Shown piece after piece: positions 25,701 through 38,032 of a stretch of DNA of 64,000 nucleotides. Under the pieces are notes generated by a model. It did no database searches, had not been told where the DNA came from, and was given only the letters and a program-made list of their open reading frames with translations. A program made the translations under genes and the position numbers. The stretch is from Pyrus communis. Its lineage: Eukaryota > Streptophyta > Magnoliopsida > Rosales > Rosaceae. The DNA lies in NCBI RefSeq assembly GCF_963583255.1, contig NC_084814.1, forward strand, positions 23,768,315-23,832,314, written 5' to 3'. The first letter of the stretch is position 1, and every line of letters starts with the position of its first letter.

Positions 25701-26393
25701 ACCAAACCAAGTAATTTAGTTGTCGAAATGTGGAAGCAACAAAAAACGATAGCGAGACATCCAAACATGGAAATGAAATCAAGCGAGCATGATGATCCAG
25801 AACTATAGTTGACTTTCAGAGATGCACCAAACATATCCCCTCCTACATTTCTCTTGTTAATCTAAACGATATCGCTCAGCGCTATCCAAACAAATTAAAC
25901 CCAAACAACATCAATATATTTCGCTCACTAAATTCTAATGACGGATTGGCGGATTCGTGTGAATTATTACTTTCAGCCTTCCATACAATACTAACATCTG
26001 CAGTAGTATCCTTTTAACAAATTCAATTATCCACTTGTTATTCGCCGAAAAAAATTCAGTAATCTTAAAGGTTCTCACTTTGCACAAACAAATTAAATCA
26101 CTCCCTAACTTAAGCAGAGCTTTCATTTCTTCATACACACACACCCCCCAAAATCCATCCTAAATTAAATTAAATTTTATCTATTACTCAATTTTTCTCG
26201 GCATCCAAACAGACGGCAATGTAAAACTATAATGCTAGAAAAATGATAAGAAATAAAAGTAAATAAAAAACGGCGGATTTGGATAGAGAGCGTACTCGGC
26301 TGGGATGATGGAGGATCGGACGGCGGCCATCGGATGGGGAGAGATCAAAGGGGCGAAACGCCTCCCTTCTCGTCTGAGAGCAGCCATTGCCAT
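22781..26393 (-). CDS. ATPC: ATP synthase gamma subunit, mitochondrial
   Basis: Nine exons: 26393-26296, 25694-25651, 25542-25390, 24957-24844, 24753-24626, 23649-23527, 23435-23316, 23113-22992, 22850-22781; 323 residues, the family length. This is the rotor shaft of the F1 part of mitochondrial ATP synthase. Conserved blocks are present at both ends: [24 protein letters not shown] helix (here [20 protein letters not shown]), [12 protein letters not shown], and the C-terminal [19 protein letters not shown]. The first 40 or so residues (Arg-rich, few acidic) look like a mitochondrial presequence; there is no plastid-type regulatory Cys loop. Intron 5 (23650-24625) is long and contains CTCTTTAA-rich sequence. 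The intron between exons 3 and 4 holds a 65-bp tandem duplication near 24990-25118. The gene is head to head with the mitochondrial carrier gene. Confidence 0.95.
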
Positions 26394-27616
26394 GGATTTG
26401 GGGATTGGTGATTATCGGAGATTGGAAACCCTAGACACTGGAAGTTGGGATCCGAATGCTTTGGCTTATAACAAATACAGCTGCGAGGTCTCAGGCGTGC
26501 GTTTTCACTTTTCACTCTCTCTCGCTTCGTTGACAGCAGGAGGTAATGTGCGTGCGAGGTTGACGCTTCAAACGACGTCGGATTTTGTATATTGCTGAGT
26601 GTAGACGCTATCACGCTGACCCAATTAAGAAAGGAAAAAAACTCAGGGTTTGGCCCAATAGGCCCTTCCTGTCAAATCCAAAAACTCAGGATTTGGCCCA
26701 ATAGGCCCGGCTAAATACTCAGGGTCCGATTTCAAATTTTCAAGGGTGTGTGATATATTTTTAATTTTGTTACATTCGTATTGTTAATTAAGACGATGTT
26801 CTCGTCCTTTCACATTTGAGTTTGAATTTTGTTACATTTGTATTGTTAATTAAGATAATGTAATTCAAATTCGTTTTTAACAAAAATCGAACATAATTCT
26901 TTATTATAAGTGAAGAGGAATATCAATAGAGTCGTAAACTGTAGACCTGTATTATATATATAGTACTAAATATCACAGAAGAAACAATTTTAAGGAAAGT
27001 GTCTAATAAATATTTAAGTAGCAACAAAAAATAGGTTTGTAAGAATTAAAAAATATGTATTATATATGTAGATAGATACATTTAATTTGATTATCCTAGA
27101 ACAAAACAAAGAGAGGAACATGGTTATGAATTGCTTTGTCAATTGTAGCTATGCGTAACATCAACTTTTACATTAAAAAAAAAAGAGAGTAAAAAAGATA
27201 GACAGTACTTGAATGGACGAGATTGAAAAAAAAAATACAATAATTTAATGAACAAAATTGAGATGAGAGAATTTAATCCACAATTTGTAAACCGACGATA
27301 TTGATATGATAATATTTTTTTTTAAACACACGATATTATATATACTAAGAAGAGATGTGAGCTTAACCTTATACCAGGTTAGTAATAATATGATTCGAAT
27401 TCACCTTTGACGATAATTTTACAAGTAAAAAATAATACTAGTGGACCATAGTATTAAGTGATTATTGATATGATAATATGACATGTTATAAAACATTTAT
27501 ACGTGGCTTCGGTTTATTTGTCCGGAATACCATGAAAACATTGGTGGGGGGAGTCAAACCCGCCAAATACCCCTAAACCCTACCAGTCAAATTGGAGAGA
27601 GCTCAGAACTATTTCC
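26394..27616. promoter_or_regulatory. Shared upstream region of ATPC and the mitochondrial carrier
   Basis: About 1.2 kb between the two divergent start codons, so the promoters of both genes lie here. A 5' tandem copy of tttggcccaataggccc occurs at about 26640-26710, just upstream of ATPC. The rest is A/T-rich with microsatellite-like TATATA stretches. I cannot assign specific factor sites. Confidence 0.5.
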
Positions 27617-30600
27617 ATGGCGACACAGAGCTCGATTTCGAGCGAACGGCATGCCCTAGCGGATACGACTCACATACAATTCTTCGGTAAGCCTTCCTTC
27701 TCTGCTTCGGTTATTTGGATTAAATAGATTTCATGGCTTCTGATGCAGCTAAGATCGTAGTTTTTTGTCTTCTTAATTTAAATATTGAAAGAAAATAATT
27801 CAACCAGCGACAGAAATCAAGGGAAATGCATATTTATTTATGAAGATTATTATTGGGGGAGAAAATAAATCAGGATTTGATTTAATTATCTTATTAATCT
27901 TTGAATGTAGTTATGAGTTCTGTGGGGAGCTATTGCTGGAGCATTTGGAGAAGGAATGATGCATCCGGTCGACACCGTAAAACCACGCATTCAGAGAATC
28001 GGTAAAGCTCAATTACTTTTTCAATTCAGGTATGATCACAGAGTAAAGAACAATTCATGCCCTATTGTATTGTGTAAAGCTCAATTACTTGGCGTGGAAT
28101 CATTTGAATGGCATTTAAATTTATACCAATTTTATGCAAGAAAATAAACTTTCGAGTTTTGGTCCGGGGAATTTTATTTTCGTTCTGAAATGTTTCATAG
28201 CTTAGCTGGAAAATGCAATAGTTATTAATTTATTTCGTGTTTGCAGAAACCGAAGAGAATACAGCAGATGGTACGAGCGGTCTGGGTAGCCGATGGATTA
28301 AGAGGTACATCTTGTTGCTTTCTGAAGCAGTTTTTTATTTATTTATTTATTTTTCAACTTTTCACACTTGACGTCTTACTCCTATTTGTTTGCATGTAAC
28401 ATGTTTACACGGCCTTTTCCCACACGTATAAATTGGTGTAATTTTATGTGCAAACGGAAGTGAATTCTAACAAAGTACCAATATCAACATCGTAGGTGAA
28501 AGCTAAAACGAACAATCTCAAACTAACACAAGAGATTTACGTGGTTTAGCTTAAAGCCTACGTCCACGAGCGAAGCACGATAAGAAATTTCACTAAACAA
28601 ACGGAGATTACAAAAGAGTATTTAAACTCTCACAACCCAAATCCCACAAATGACAAACCCTAAACTAAACAAGTAGAGAACTCAAACAAATGGAGAAGAT
28701 TCTCCCAAATTGCTCTCTAACTCACAAATTGACTCTCACCAAATTGCCACACGATTGAGCCACACAAAATACACTAACCCTAACGTCTTATTGATAGTGC
28801 ATAGGACTTAGATTACAATAAGTGCATAGGACTTAGGTTACAACAAGAATCCTAATAGGAAGTAAATCCAAATCCTAATCAAATAGGCAATTAACAAAAT
28901 CTCTCCACCAAGGAAACCAACTAAGAAGTCAAAATCCAAACCCAAATAGGACACCAAAACCAAATAGGTAACACAAACCTAATCTTTGCATCATCCTAAA
29001 TTTGAGCCGTAAAACCCAACATAAATTGATTAGATATAAATTTTGTCATAAAACATAAACAACCAGGCATTCAATCAGAAGTTTTGGACTCCGAACCTAG
29101 GGATTCGTTTTTCTCTTTGTCGTGGTTTAGTTCTGGTGCACTCTCTGACTACATGGTTACTTCTTCTTAAGAATCATTGACTCTTAAGTTCGTACCTAAT
29201 AAGTTCTGTAGGCTTTTATAGGGGTATAGCTCCGGGTGTCACTGGTTCTCTTGCAACTGGAGCAACATATTTTGGTGTCATACAGTCGACCAAAAAGTGG
29301 ATTGAAGAATCACATCCAAGCCTTGAGGGACATTGGGTTCATTTCATAGCTGGAGCTGTTGGTAAGTTGTTCTGCAGCTCTAAAACTTTAATCTGATTCA
29401 TGCTGATTTCATTTGAGTTTCTTGCAATGCAATTTCTGTTGATATGCTGAATTAAACGTTAACAGTATTCATCAATTGTCTTCAGAACTTCGGATTATGT
29501 GTAACATTATGACATTTGTGTTTATTAGTTGAGGAATTTGAGTATAGTTAGTTGCAAAGATGATCTTGAGTTTTATGGAATGTTGATTTTTAAGTGACTG
29601 GAATCTGATTCAAAGGCTTATGAGTGCCATTCGGATTTATGATCTGCTAAATGGTTCTTGGTTGTTCATTTGCTTAAGTTGGCGACCTTTTTATCCTGAA
29701 TTTACAAATCTTTTGGTTTCCTCTGACCATGCGGTGTTTGTGTTCTCATACATTAGAATTTTGTCTAGTGAGTACTGGAATGTACTATAACTTGGTATCT
29801 GAGTGCTCTTTTCTTATTTGGACGTGTATGTTTGTGCTGGTGCATTATACTCAATGACATCCAGTTGGCTTTCAGCAGCTAATTGTTGTTGTTGTTATGT
29901 TGTTACGTATAGAGGCCCGTTTAGGCTTTCAGTTGTAGTATTAGAAACTTGAATTACTGTGGACTCTTAAGCCGTCATGTGCCTTAGGGGACTCAAAATG
30001 CCTGCATTCCTTCTTTATTTATTTCAGGAGATGCACTTGGTTCTGTTGTATATGTTCCATGTGAAGTAATGAAGCAACGCATGCAGGTTCAAGGCACGAT
30101 GGCATCTTGGAGTTCTGTTGTCATGAAAGATAATATCACTATGAAGCCTGGTATCCAAATGTATGGTTACCATACTGGAATGTTCCATGCTGGCTGCTCA
30201 ATATGGGAGGAGCAGGGGCTAAGAGGATTATATGCAGGGTATATCTCTAAACCAACCCCTCTAATCTTTCACGGTGTGCTCCTCCTTCCCTCTTTTCTCG
30301 TCCATCCTGTCCATCATCCTTGTACCAATTTTTCATTAATAAACATGTGTTTCTTATAATAAAACAAATAACAGACTAGCTTAGTTTGAGGTCGTACTAA
30401 GTGCAATCCAGTTTCACCATGAGCCCAATCGTAATGTTAGCTATTGCCTGCTTACCCCCATCCATCGATGCACCCGAAACACAACACTGATACCGGTCCA
30501 CACTTCACACTCGAATTATGGCCATAATGTTCTTGCCTAATTGTGGATTTACTTTTTCTTTCATTTAAAGCAGATACTGGTCCACACTCGCAAGGGATGT

Positions 30601-31725
30601 GCCTTTTGCTGGTCTAATGGTAGGTTGGACAGAGATCGCTTGCATATCTCACCCTTAACTTTTGGCTGTTGCTGCTTAATATTGGGAAAATGGGTTTGCA
30701 ACTCATAATAACAAATTTTAGTCGAGTAGGGTCGCAACTCTTAACATGCGTTTCCCGACACTGGTTTATTTTTTATTTTGCTGATGCTTTGGGCCTCTAA
30801 ATGATTTAGTTGCCATTGTTTCTACTGTCGCTCTTTTCCTTAAGAAGTCCTGGTTCTACCAGTAGAATAATAGTGTATCGTAAATTTGATTTCGTGTGTG
30901 CTATGCAGGTTATGTTTTACGAAGGCTTGAAAGATTTGACAGATTATGGGAAGCAAAAATACATACGGGATCCAAATTTCCATGTTAATAGTTCCGTTGA
31001 GGGGCTTGTACTAGGAGGGTTGGCTGGTGGTATGTACCTTGCTTATTTTCCATTGTTCAGTAATCGAGTTCAATAATTAGTATTTTCCGTAGAGTAATTT
31101 ATCTTGCATTGAACTTTTTAGGCATTAGTGCATACCTTACCACTCCCTTGGATGTGATCAAAACAAGACTGCAAGTACAAGGATCAACCTTGAGGTATCG
31201 GTTCTGTTTGTGGTTACTTTTATAGGAAAACTAATGAAAAAAACTTGGAAAACTTTGAGTTTTAACGATAAGGACAAAATAAAGATTGGCATTTTAGTGT
31301 AAAAATATGGTTTTTCGTTAAAGTGAATAGTACCAGAAGCTTTTCGTCAAAGTTCCCTACTTTTATTGGTACTATTATTTTGAAATTACCTTCCAAACCC
31401 GACCTGTTACATGTGATATGTTCCGCACAATATTCATGTTCAAAATTTGTCTATGGTTTGGTTTCATTCATATAGTGTATTGAACGTTAGGTACAAAGGC
31501 TGGTTGGATGCAATTCGCAGAGTATGGAGGGCCGAAGGTGCAGCAGGGATGTTCAGAGGTAGCATCCCCGGGATTACGTGGGATATTCCGGCTTCAGCAC
31601 TTATGTTTATGGCCGTGGAATTTCTCAGAGAACATTTCAACGAAGGATTGAGCAACGGGAACACCCGAGAAGTTGCTAGCATGTCAGTGGAGAAGAAGGG
31701 ATCACCTTTACAAGGAGCCGCTTGA
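27617..31725 (+). CDS. Mitochondrial carrier (SLC25 type), relative of At1g74240
   Basis: Nine exons: 27617-27686, 27918-28029, 28258-28304, 29212-29361, 30028-30238, 30574-30619, 30909-31029, 31122-31194, 31491-31725; 354 residues. The three-fold carrier repeat is visible: signatures HPVDTVK near the start, VPCEVMKQR in the middle and TPLDVIKTRLQ in the third. It should sit in the mitochondrial inner membrane; the substrate cannot be told from sequence. The exon 2/3 junction is unusual. Only donor 28029 with acceptor 28258 keeps the frame, the acceptor lies 11 bases after a better CAG site, and the joined loop (RIGKAQLLFQF) differs from relatives. The exon 2 acceptor is likewise 7 bases past a first AG, because the nearer site would break the frame. 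Intron 3 contains a probable LTR fragment. A real, intact gene is likely; a decaying one is possible. Confidence 0.82.
28440..29030 (-). mobile_element. Probable Copia LTR fragment in intron 3 of the carrier gene
   Basis: Read on the minus strand the stretch contains gtggacgtaggc and aaccacgtaaatctcttgtg, word patterns that recur near the end of many plant Ty1-copia LTRs. I found no coding domains, primer site or second LTR, and no firm ends, so it may be a solo or truncated LTR. Confidence 0.4.
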
Positions 31726-32339
31726 GAACTGGAACCATATGCACAACTTCCTTTGCCCATCATGTAGTTCTGACCAGATTTTCATTGTGCTTTCATGTAG
31801 TTCGTGTACGCACACATATAAATTGCATTTTTTTCCAGGGAAAAAGAAGAGATTTAACAACGACCGCCACCAAACGTCGGGCCAACGGCTTTTAGATGAT
31901 ATTCTAGTGCCGTTGGCTTTTCCATTTTGCATATTTTTTTCGTTTAAAAAAATATGTATATTGTAATTTTTCAAAAAATGAATTAGAGGATTAGTCTTTG
32001 AATTAAAAAATCGTTAATATTGGTTACTAAATTTATTACAATGTACAGGAGTGGTCTTTTTAGGGTAATTTTGTGAGAATTTCTGGCCCTTTTTTGGGCC
32101 CGCTTAAACTCTTGAGAGCCGAAGCTCTGATTCCACCTAGTGGCCAATTCAACCAATAGAGAAAGCAACCCTAGCCCAGAAATACAATAACCTTTTCATT
32201 TTACAAAATCTAATAGTATAAAAGAATGGGAGTATTTCTTTTATTTATCATTTTTATGCAATTAAACACTAAACTCATAAGACCAAAACCGTCTCAATCT
32301 GTATCTATATCCAACCCAAAACCGAATTAAATATATATA

Positions 32340-32572
32340 GAGCTCGTTTGCATGTGCTTTTAAAATGACTTAAAACGTTTTTAAAGAAAATATTTTTAGG
32401 TTTCAAAAACACTTTAAGTGCTTTCTACAAGAAACATCAGTTATATGCTTCTTCAAATAAGCATTTTAAATGTTTTTTCAGGATTTACTAGCATTTTGAC
32501 TACAGATTGTTTCTAAAAATATTTTTACTAAAAACGCTTTCAATCATTTTAAAAGCACGTTCAAACATATTT
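32340..32572. mobile_element. Foldback MITE, family B, copy 1
   Basis: The ends are inverted: gctcgtttgcatgtgctttt at the left and aaaagcacgttcaaac at the right. The inside is A/T-rich, with cactttaagtgcttt and gcattttaaatg motifs. Two close relatives lie at 38948-39168 and 39757-39990. The family resembles hAT-type MITEs. Confidence 0.6.
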
Positions 32573-33238
32573 TTTAATAAATATTTTTCTATAATTTTTA
32601 ATATTAAATGCAATATATAAAACCCTATTAATATTAGCCACATGATTGGTTGAGATTTAATCTCAACCGTTGGTTTGAATGGAAGAAACAAATATCTGAA
32701 AGTTTCATACAACATTTCTTGTCTACTTCGAAGGACCACTCGACTCTCTTCCTCGAATTCGAAGTACACCACCTCACTTCTCACTGCTTTCTCCGTAGCG
32801 TAGCCACCACGCACCACCCCGGACGACTCGATCGCGCAGCAACCACCAGGTCCACCACCCCGACTCGGTCTGGTCGTTCCAACACGGCGTTTGTTTCTTC
32901 TTTCTTCACACCTCAGCGGCTCAGCCACCACCACGTACCCGTCCCTTCCACCATCTCCACACTCCATCTCCCAACCACCACTCCCACGAGTCCACGGCTT
33001 CTCTCCGGTCGTCACTGATTTGATTGGTAAGTCTAATGTCTACGAAGGGGATGAATTTGCTCGCATCAGAGTTTGTGAATCAGTGAATGAGAATTAGAGA
33101 AGGGGATTAACATTTTCGAGAGGAAATTGTGACAATGGTTACTTATCTTTATCTTAGTTGGAGCAATTGTTCTTCAACTATCATCACTATTGCCCCCTTC
33201 AACTCAACAAAACGCCTAGTTATGGACCAATAAATTTT

Positions 33239-33388
33239 TTATTGTGACTGGAACACAAATGGTACATCACGTGTTTTCATATAAATGGTTGAAAATTGTA
33301 TTTTATAAGTTATTAACTTTTTAGTACACATATTTTACAATTTGTATAGTAACACGTGATGTACCATTCCGTGTTTCAGTTACATTAA
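33239..33388. mobile_element. 150-bp foldback element in the leader intron of the PMD-PP7 gene
   Basis: The left arm (gactggaacac ... atggtacatcacgtg) is repeated inverted in the right arm (cacgtgatgtaccat ... gtgtttcagtta). Each arm holds a cacgtg palindrome. It lies inside the probable 5' UTR intron. Confidence 0.65.
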
Positions 33389-33840
33389 AAAAATCTCTCA
33401 TATGGATCATCAACTAAAAATCAATTATAATTAGTCCCTCAATTTTAATTTAACGGAAGAAATGATCTCTTAACTTTATCCTAACTAGAGCAATAATCAT
33501 TCAAATTTTAATTCAATTGTGACAATGACCTTTTCAACGTAATTTATTTTGATAATATTCTGACAAAGTTGACGAAAATGACTATAGCTATATATTTTAA
33601 CGAATTGATAGACCCTAAGTGTAGCATGGTTATTTCAGTATAACTTATTTTGACAAAATTTCGACGAAGTTGACAAAAATTATAGTTACGTATTTTGATG
33701 AGTTAAGATACCAATATTAATGGATTTTTAGTTGGGTGATCGTAGAGGGACATTGATACGATTTATTCTATTTTTGACTTGTCTGTTGTTTGCAGCTGCT
33801 GCGTTGTCGCATACGACTGAAGTGCGGGGATACTATCCAT

Positions 33841-36800
33841 ATGGATGCTGAAGGTTCTAGTGGTAAGAGAACCACTGCCTCAAAAGGGAAACGGAAAAGA
33901 AAATCGTCCACAGATGATGATGCACAGCTAGATTCTCAAACGACTGTATGGGGAGACAAGATTTTGAAGGATTCATTTCCTGGAGGTCCGGAGGATCCGA
34001 CGGTGCTTAGGAGTTTCCCGAGCCATGTAGCTGCTGCTATTTGGCACAATGTGGTATGATGTTATGATTGTTATCGAGTTTTTGTTTCATTATATTATGC
34101 ATATGTTTTGAGGATCATTGATAATTCATATTTGTACTTGTAGGAACGTGAGCCCCTTAGGGTGTTCAATCACACTAGTAAGCTCCAAGCATGGAAATTT
34201 GACCCGTTAGTATCTAACTGCAAGTTTTGGAGATATATTGATAGCTCAGGGTTGCGGCCGCTTATTGATTGCTCATTTAGGACATCTAATAAAATTGTTG
34301 TATCCGCATTCTGTGAGAGATGGCAACCCGAGACGAATACTTTCCATCTACCATTTGGTGAGTTGACAATCACATTAGATGATGTGTCCAACATACTAGG
34401 AATTCCCGTGGATGGTAACTCTGTATCTGTTTGTGATGATGAGTTGGACAAGTCTGCCCTAGCTAGTGAGTGCCATGATTTATTTGTCACTGCATTAGGA
34501 GTTACCGATGATGAGGCACGAGCTGAGATGGGTCGCTTCAGTGGTAGTGCGGTTACACTTGAATGGTTACGGCAGAGATTTCACAAAGTATCTGATGACG
34601 AGTCTCCTGAATTTATAGAGCGTGCAGCAAGGGGTTACCTATTATATCTATTAGGTTGCACACTCTTTGGGGATAAAACAGGGAATAGGATATCTCTCGT
34701 ATACTTACATTTTCTACGGGACTTGAATAGTGTTGGGGGATATGCGTGGGGTGCAGCAGGATTAGCGTACTTGTATCGGCAATTAGGACTTGCTTCTAGA
34801 CTTGGATGTAGGCAAATTTCTGGATATTTGACTTTACTAGAGGCATGGATCTACGAGCATTTTCACAAGATTGCTACCCCCCATGTTAACGTTCATTACT
34901 CAGAGGATCAGCCGCGTGTGCACCGTTGGACTCCCCGGAAGGATGCTGGGTTATCATTACAGCATTTGCAGGCAATGCGACAACGACTCGATCTTATGCA
35001 TGATACTGAGGTTGTCTGGGATCCATATCATAGTCAGAGAGGACATCATATTCTACCAAGGGTGACATTCTATACCGGTCTCCTCAAGTGTGTGGATATT
35101 GTGGAGCCTTACTATGTTGATAGGGTTCTACGACAGTTTAGCCTTGTTCAGACAGTTCCCCGAGTGCCATATACCCCTTCTCGAGTTCAACGGAACACTG
35201 ATACAAAAATGTACAAGGTTGTGCATAAATACCTTGATGGGATTTGGCAAAGGCGTGTGGATCACCTATTGGCACCCGAGAACCGTAGCAAGAAGGTTAC
35301 AGCCCCATCAGACTGTGAGCCTGAGTACCATTCATGGTATCGTAAAATCACCCATCCATACGTGCATCACCCTGATCGTAGGTCTGCTGCCATAGGGCCG
35401 CATGACATAAATGATCCACATCAGGTAATTACTTCAACGAACCTTTAAAAGTACTTGCTAATTATGTTGTGAATAATAAATATTTATGTAAATATTGTTT
35501 ATGTAGCGCATAGCACTTGCATTAGCCATCATGGAGCCTATTTTACAGTCTGGTCTTCATTGTGCTGGTGGACTTCACGAGGCATTTGAGCAAGTCCGGT
35601 CAATTTTGCAAGGTACTCTCGTTCAACCAAATGTCATTTAAATATTCGTGTGCATATGAAAGTGGTGCTGGAAGAAGACACTTTCTATTACTATGTATCC
35701 TGCAAAATTCCCAGATGAATTCGTCTATAAACATTCACATTTAATTTGTATTTCGGTTAGGGTCTGAAGCAGAAATCGCACCAACAGCAGCAGCTGCAGC
35801 TGCTCCATCTGCATCTGCTGCTCAAGTCGTTGCAGAACCAGCAGCAGCACAAGACATTGCAGAACCAGCAGCATCTGCTTCATCTGCATCTGCAACTCAA
35901 GTCATTGCACAACCAGCAGCAGCACAAGACATTGCAGAACCAGCAGCATCTGTTTCATCAGCATCTGCAACTCAAGATGTTGCAGAATCAGCAACAGTTC
36001 AAAACGTTGCAGAACAAGTCTTCGGTTCGCCTTCTTCCTTCGTCAACAGCTCTGAATCCAAAGATAACTCGTGGTTGCCTCCGCCTCCTCCCAAAACTCC
36101 AATTGTCTGGCCCCCTGACGGAAAGCTCAGCCTTGAATGGGTCCAGAACCTCATGTCTGTTTTCGATTGGGCGTCTAGAAATCTTGACCCAAACCAATTT
36201 CCAGACGTGTTTCCTGTGGAGGTTTTGTACAGCTTGATCATCTGCGCCTCCAAGATTCTCCACAAAGAGGCAAATTGCATTGTCGTCGACCAGTTAGGCC
36301 CAGAATCCACTGTTGTCGTCATTGGAGGCATTCATGGTCAGCTGCACGATCTCCTTTTCCTTCTAAAGGATGCTGGATGTCCTTCAGAAAATCGATTATT
36401 TGTGTTCAATGGCGATTATGTTGATAGAGGGGCTTGGGGGATCGAAACCTTCTTGATTTTATTGGCGTGGAAGGTATTTTTGCCCAAGAGCGTTTATATT
36501 CTTAGAGGAAATCATGAATCCAATTACTGTACTTCCATCTACGGGTTCCAGAAGGAAGTATTGACAAAATATGGAGACAAAGGGGAGGATATTTACCAAA
36601 AATGTCTTGGCTGCTTTAAGTGTCTCCCTTTGACATCCCTTATTGGAAAATATGTGTACACTGCTCATGGTGGGCTGTTTCGCAGCACAGCAGCATACCT
36701 CAAGAAGTCAAAGGGAAAGAACAAAAGGAAAATATCTTTCGACAGTACATTGTCTCTTGGAACCTTTGAAGAATTGAACAAGGCCAAAAGAATGGTACTA

Positions 36801-38032
36801 GATCCCCCGTCGCAAGGTTCAAACTTGATCCCTGGTGACGTGCTATGGTCAGATCCATCCATGGATCCCGGTCTATCTTTCAATCAACTGCGAGGTGTTG
36901 GTCTACTCTGGGGTCCTGACTGCACCGAGGACTTTCTCAGGAAGTTTCAGCTGAAGGTATATAAGATGGAACCTGCACTTCATATTTTATTTTTCATACG
37001 AAGTGGGTGAGTCGAAAACAATATCTAGTTGCAACCCTAATATAATGTTGACAGCAAATAGGTTCTTACAACGGCGTATTTTTGTGTCCTATTTACGTTT
37101 ACTTACTTGTGTTGTATTTGCAATACTAAGATTTGGATATTGTTAAAACTACAGTTGATTATTAGATCGCATGAAGGCCCTGATGCACGGAAGAAGAGGC
37201 CAGGTCTTGGTCAAATGGATAACGGGTTCACCATAGATCACGTTGTGGAGTCAGGGAAGCTCATAACTTTGTTTAGTGCACCAGACTACCCACAATTTCA
37301 GGTTTGTTTACAATCTTTTGATGCATGTATGGTTATGTTGATGGGGTTTTACATGTTTCCCTCTAAGATCGTAAACTCAATTATCCTAATTGTAACTCAA
37401 TTACCTTAATTGTTAACTTTGGTAAGTTTTATACGTTTGGAACATTCTTGTAGCCTTGTAAGCAGAAATATCGACCTTTGTTATCTTGCTTAGTTGAAAG
37501 TTCTTTAATTGGATGATTCCACCAAGGAAACTTCTGTACAGAAATCGTTTGTGTGATAGAACAAGAGCATGGAATCAATATAAAATATATAGATGCAGCG
37601 CTTGAAATGTGTGTGTGTGTGTAAACGCATAGCTGTTGACTTACGGATTTTATCATATAGTTTGTGCACCTTTTTTTCGCGTTCTGTAAATTGACACTAA
37701 TCTCTTGATGCACATGCAGGCGACGGAAGATAGGTACAGAAATAAAGGAGCTTACATCATTCTAGAACCCCCTGCTTTTGATAATCCTGTTATCCGTAGC
37801 TTCGATGCAATCACTCCAAGACCTCAGGTACTGTACTGGTTTTTACTGATCCGAGATTGTATAAGTCCCTGTCCCTAATAAGTTTTTCTTTTCGTATTGG
37901 ATTTTACTGATCCGAGATTTCATATCTCCATACTCGTGGCTTCCATTGCAGGCAACCCCCTTTTATGATTTTGAAGACTTATCTGATTCTGATCAAGAGT
38001 CGGACTCTGGGGCGAGGGAGATTACCCCGTGA
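33841..38032 (+). CDS. MAIL3: Plant mobile domain fused to a PP7-type phosphatase (MAIL3-like)
   Basis: Seven coding exons: 33841-34053, 34144-35424, 35507-35612, 35761-36956, 37155-37301, 37720-37827, 37952-38032; 1043 residues. Residues 1-70 are basic (KGKRKRK). Residues 72-498 are the plant mobile domain of the MAIN/MAIL1 family ([46 protein letters not shown]). A 100-residue Ala/Ser/Gln linker with 25-residue repeats follows. From about 640 there is a PP7-class PPP phosphatase: GDYVDRG at 751-757, RGNHES, AHGGLF, the PP7-type insert ([10 protein letters not shown]), RSHEGPDAR and SAPDYPQF. The first metal motif, normally GDxHG, reads GGIHG at 722-726, so catalysis may be lost. In Arabidopsis, MAIN and MAIL1 act with the separate PP7L protein in transposon silencing and genome stability in the nucleus. 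MAIL3 is a known natural fusion; the same role here is inferred. The start is the first in-frame ATG after the leader acceptor. Confidence 0.9.
35823..36000 (+). repeat. 75-bp tandem repeats in the PMD-PP7 linker
   Basis: Units begin at 35823, 35898 and 35973, each 75 bp apart; two are full and the third is partial. They encode Ala-rich 25-residue units ([20 protein letters not shown] type). Phase is kept, so copy number would change linker length without breaking the gene. Confidence 0.85.

Larger units (their letters stand above)
31726..33840. other. Gap and leader upstream of the PMD-PP7 gene
   Basis: It holds the carrier 3' UTR, a family B foldback element (32340-32572), and then a C-rich stretch (about 32650-33025) ending at a good donor (ttgattg followed by gtaagt). 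That stretch is likely the noncoding first exon of the PMD-PP7 gene, joined to an acceptor near 33795. The intron contains a 150-bp foldback element. Confidence 0.5.

Noticed and set aside
27911..28001. Frameshift pseudogene call for the carrier
   Set aside because: A consistent in-frame model exists with slightly shifted acceptors, and all later exons are clean. Kept as a finding instead.
32500..33018. Minus- and plus-strand frames (171 and 122 codons) in the C-rich leader
   Set aside because: Best explained as the noncoding first exon of the PMD-PP7 gene and an overlapping MITE; translation is low-complexity.
36075..37010. Separate phosphatase gene starting at its own Met in exon D
   Set aside because: The frame is open upstream through the repeat linker and joins in phase to the mobile-domain exons, so a fusion is the simpler reading. 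An internal start cannot be excluded.
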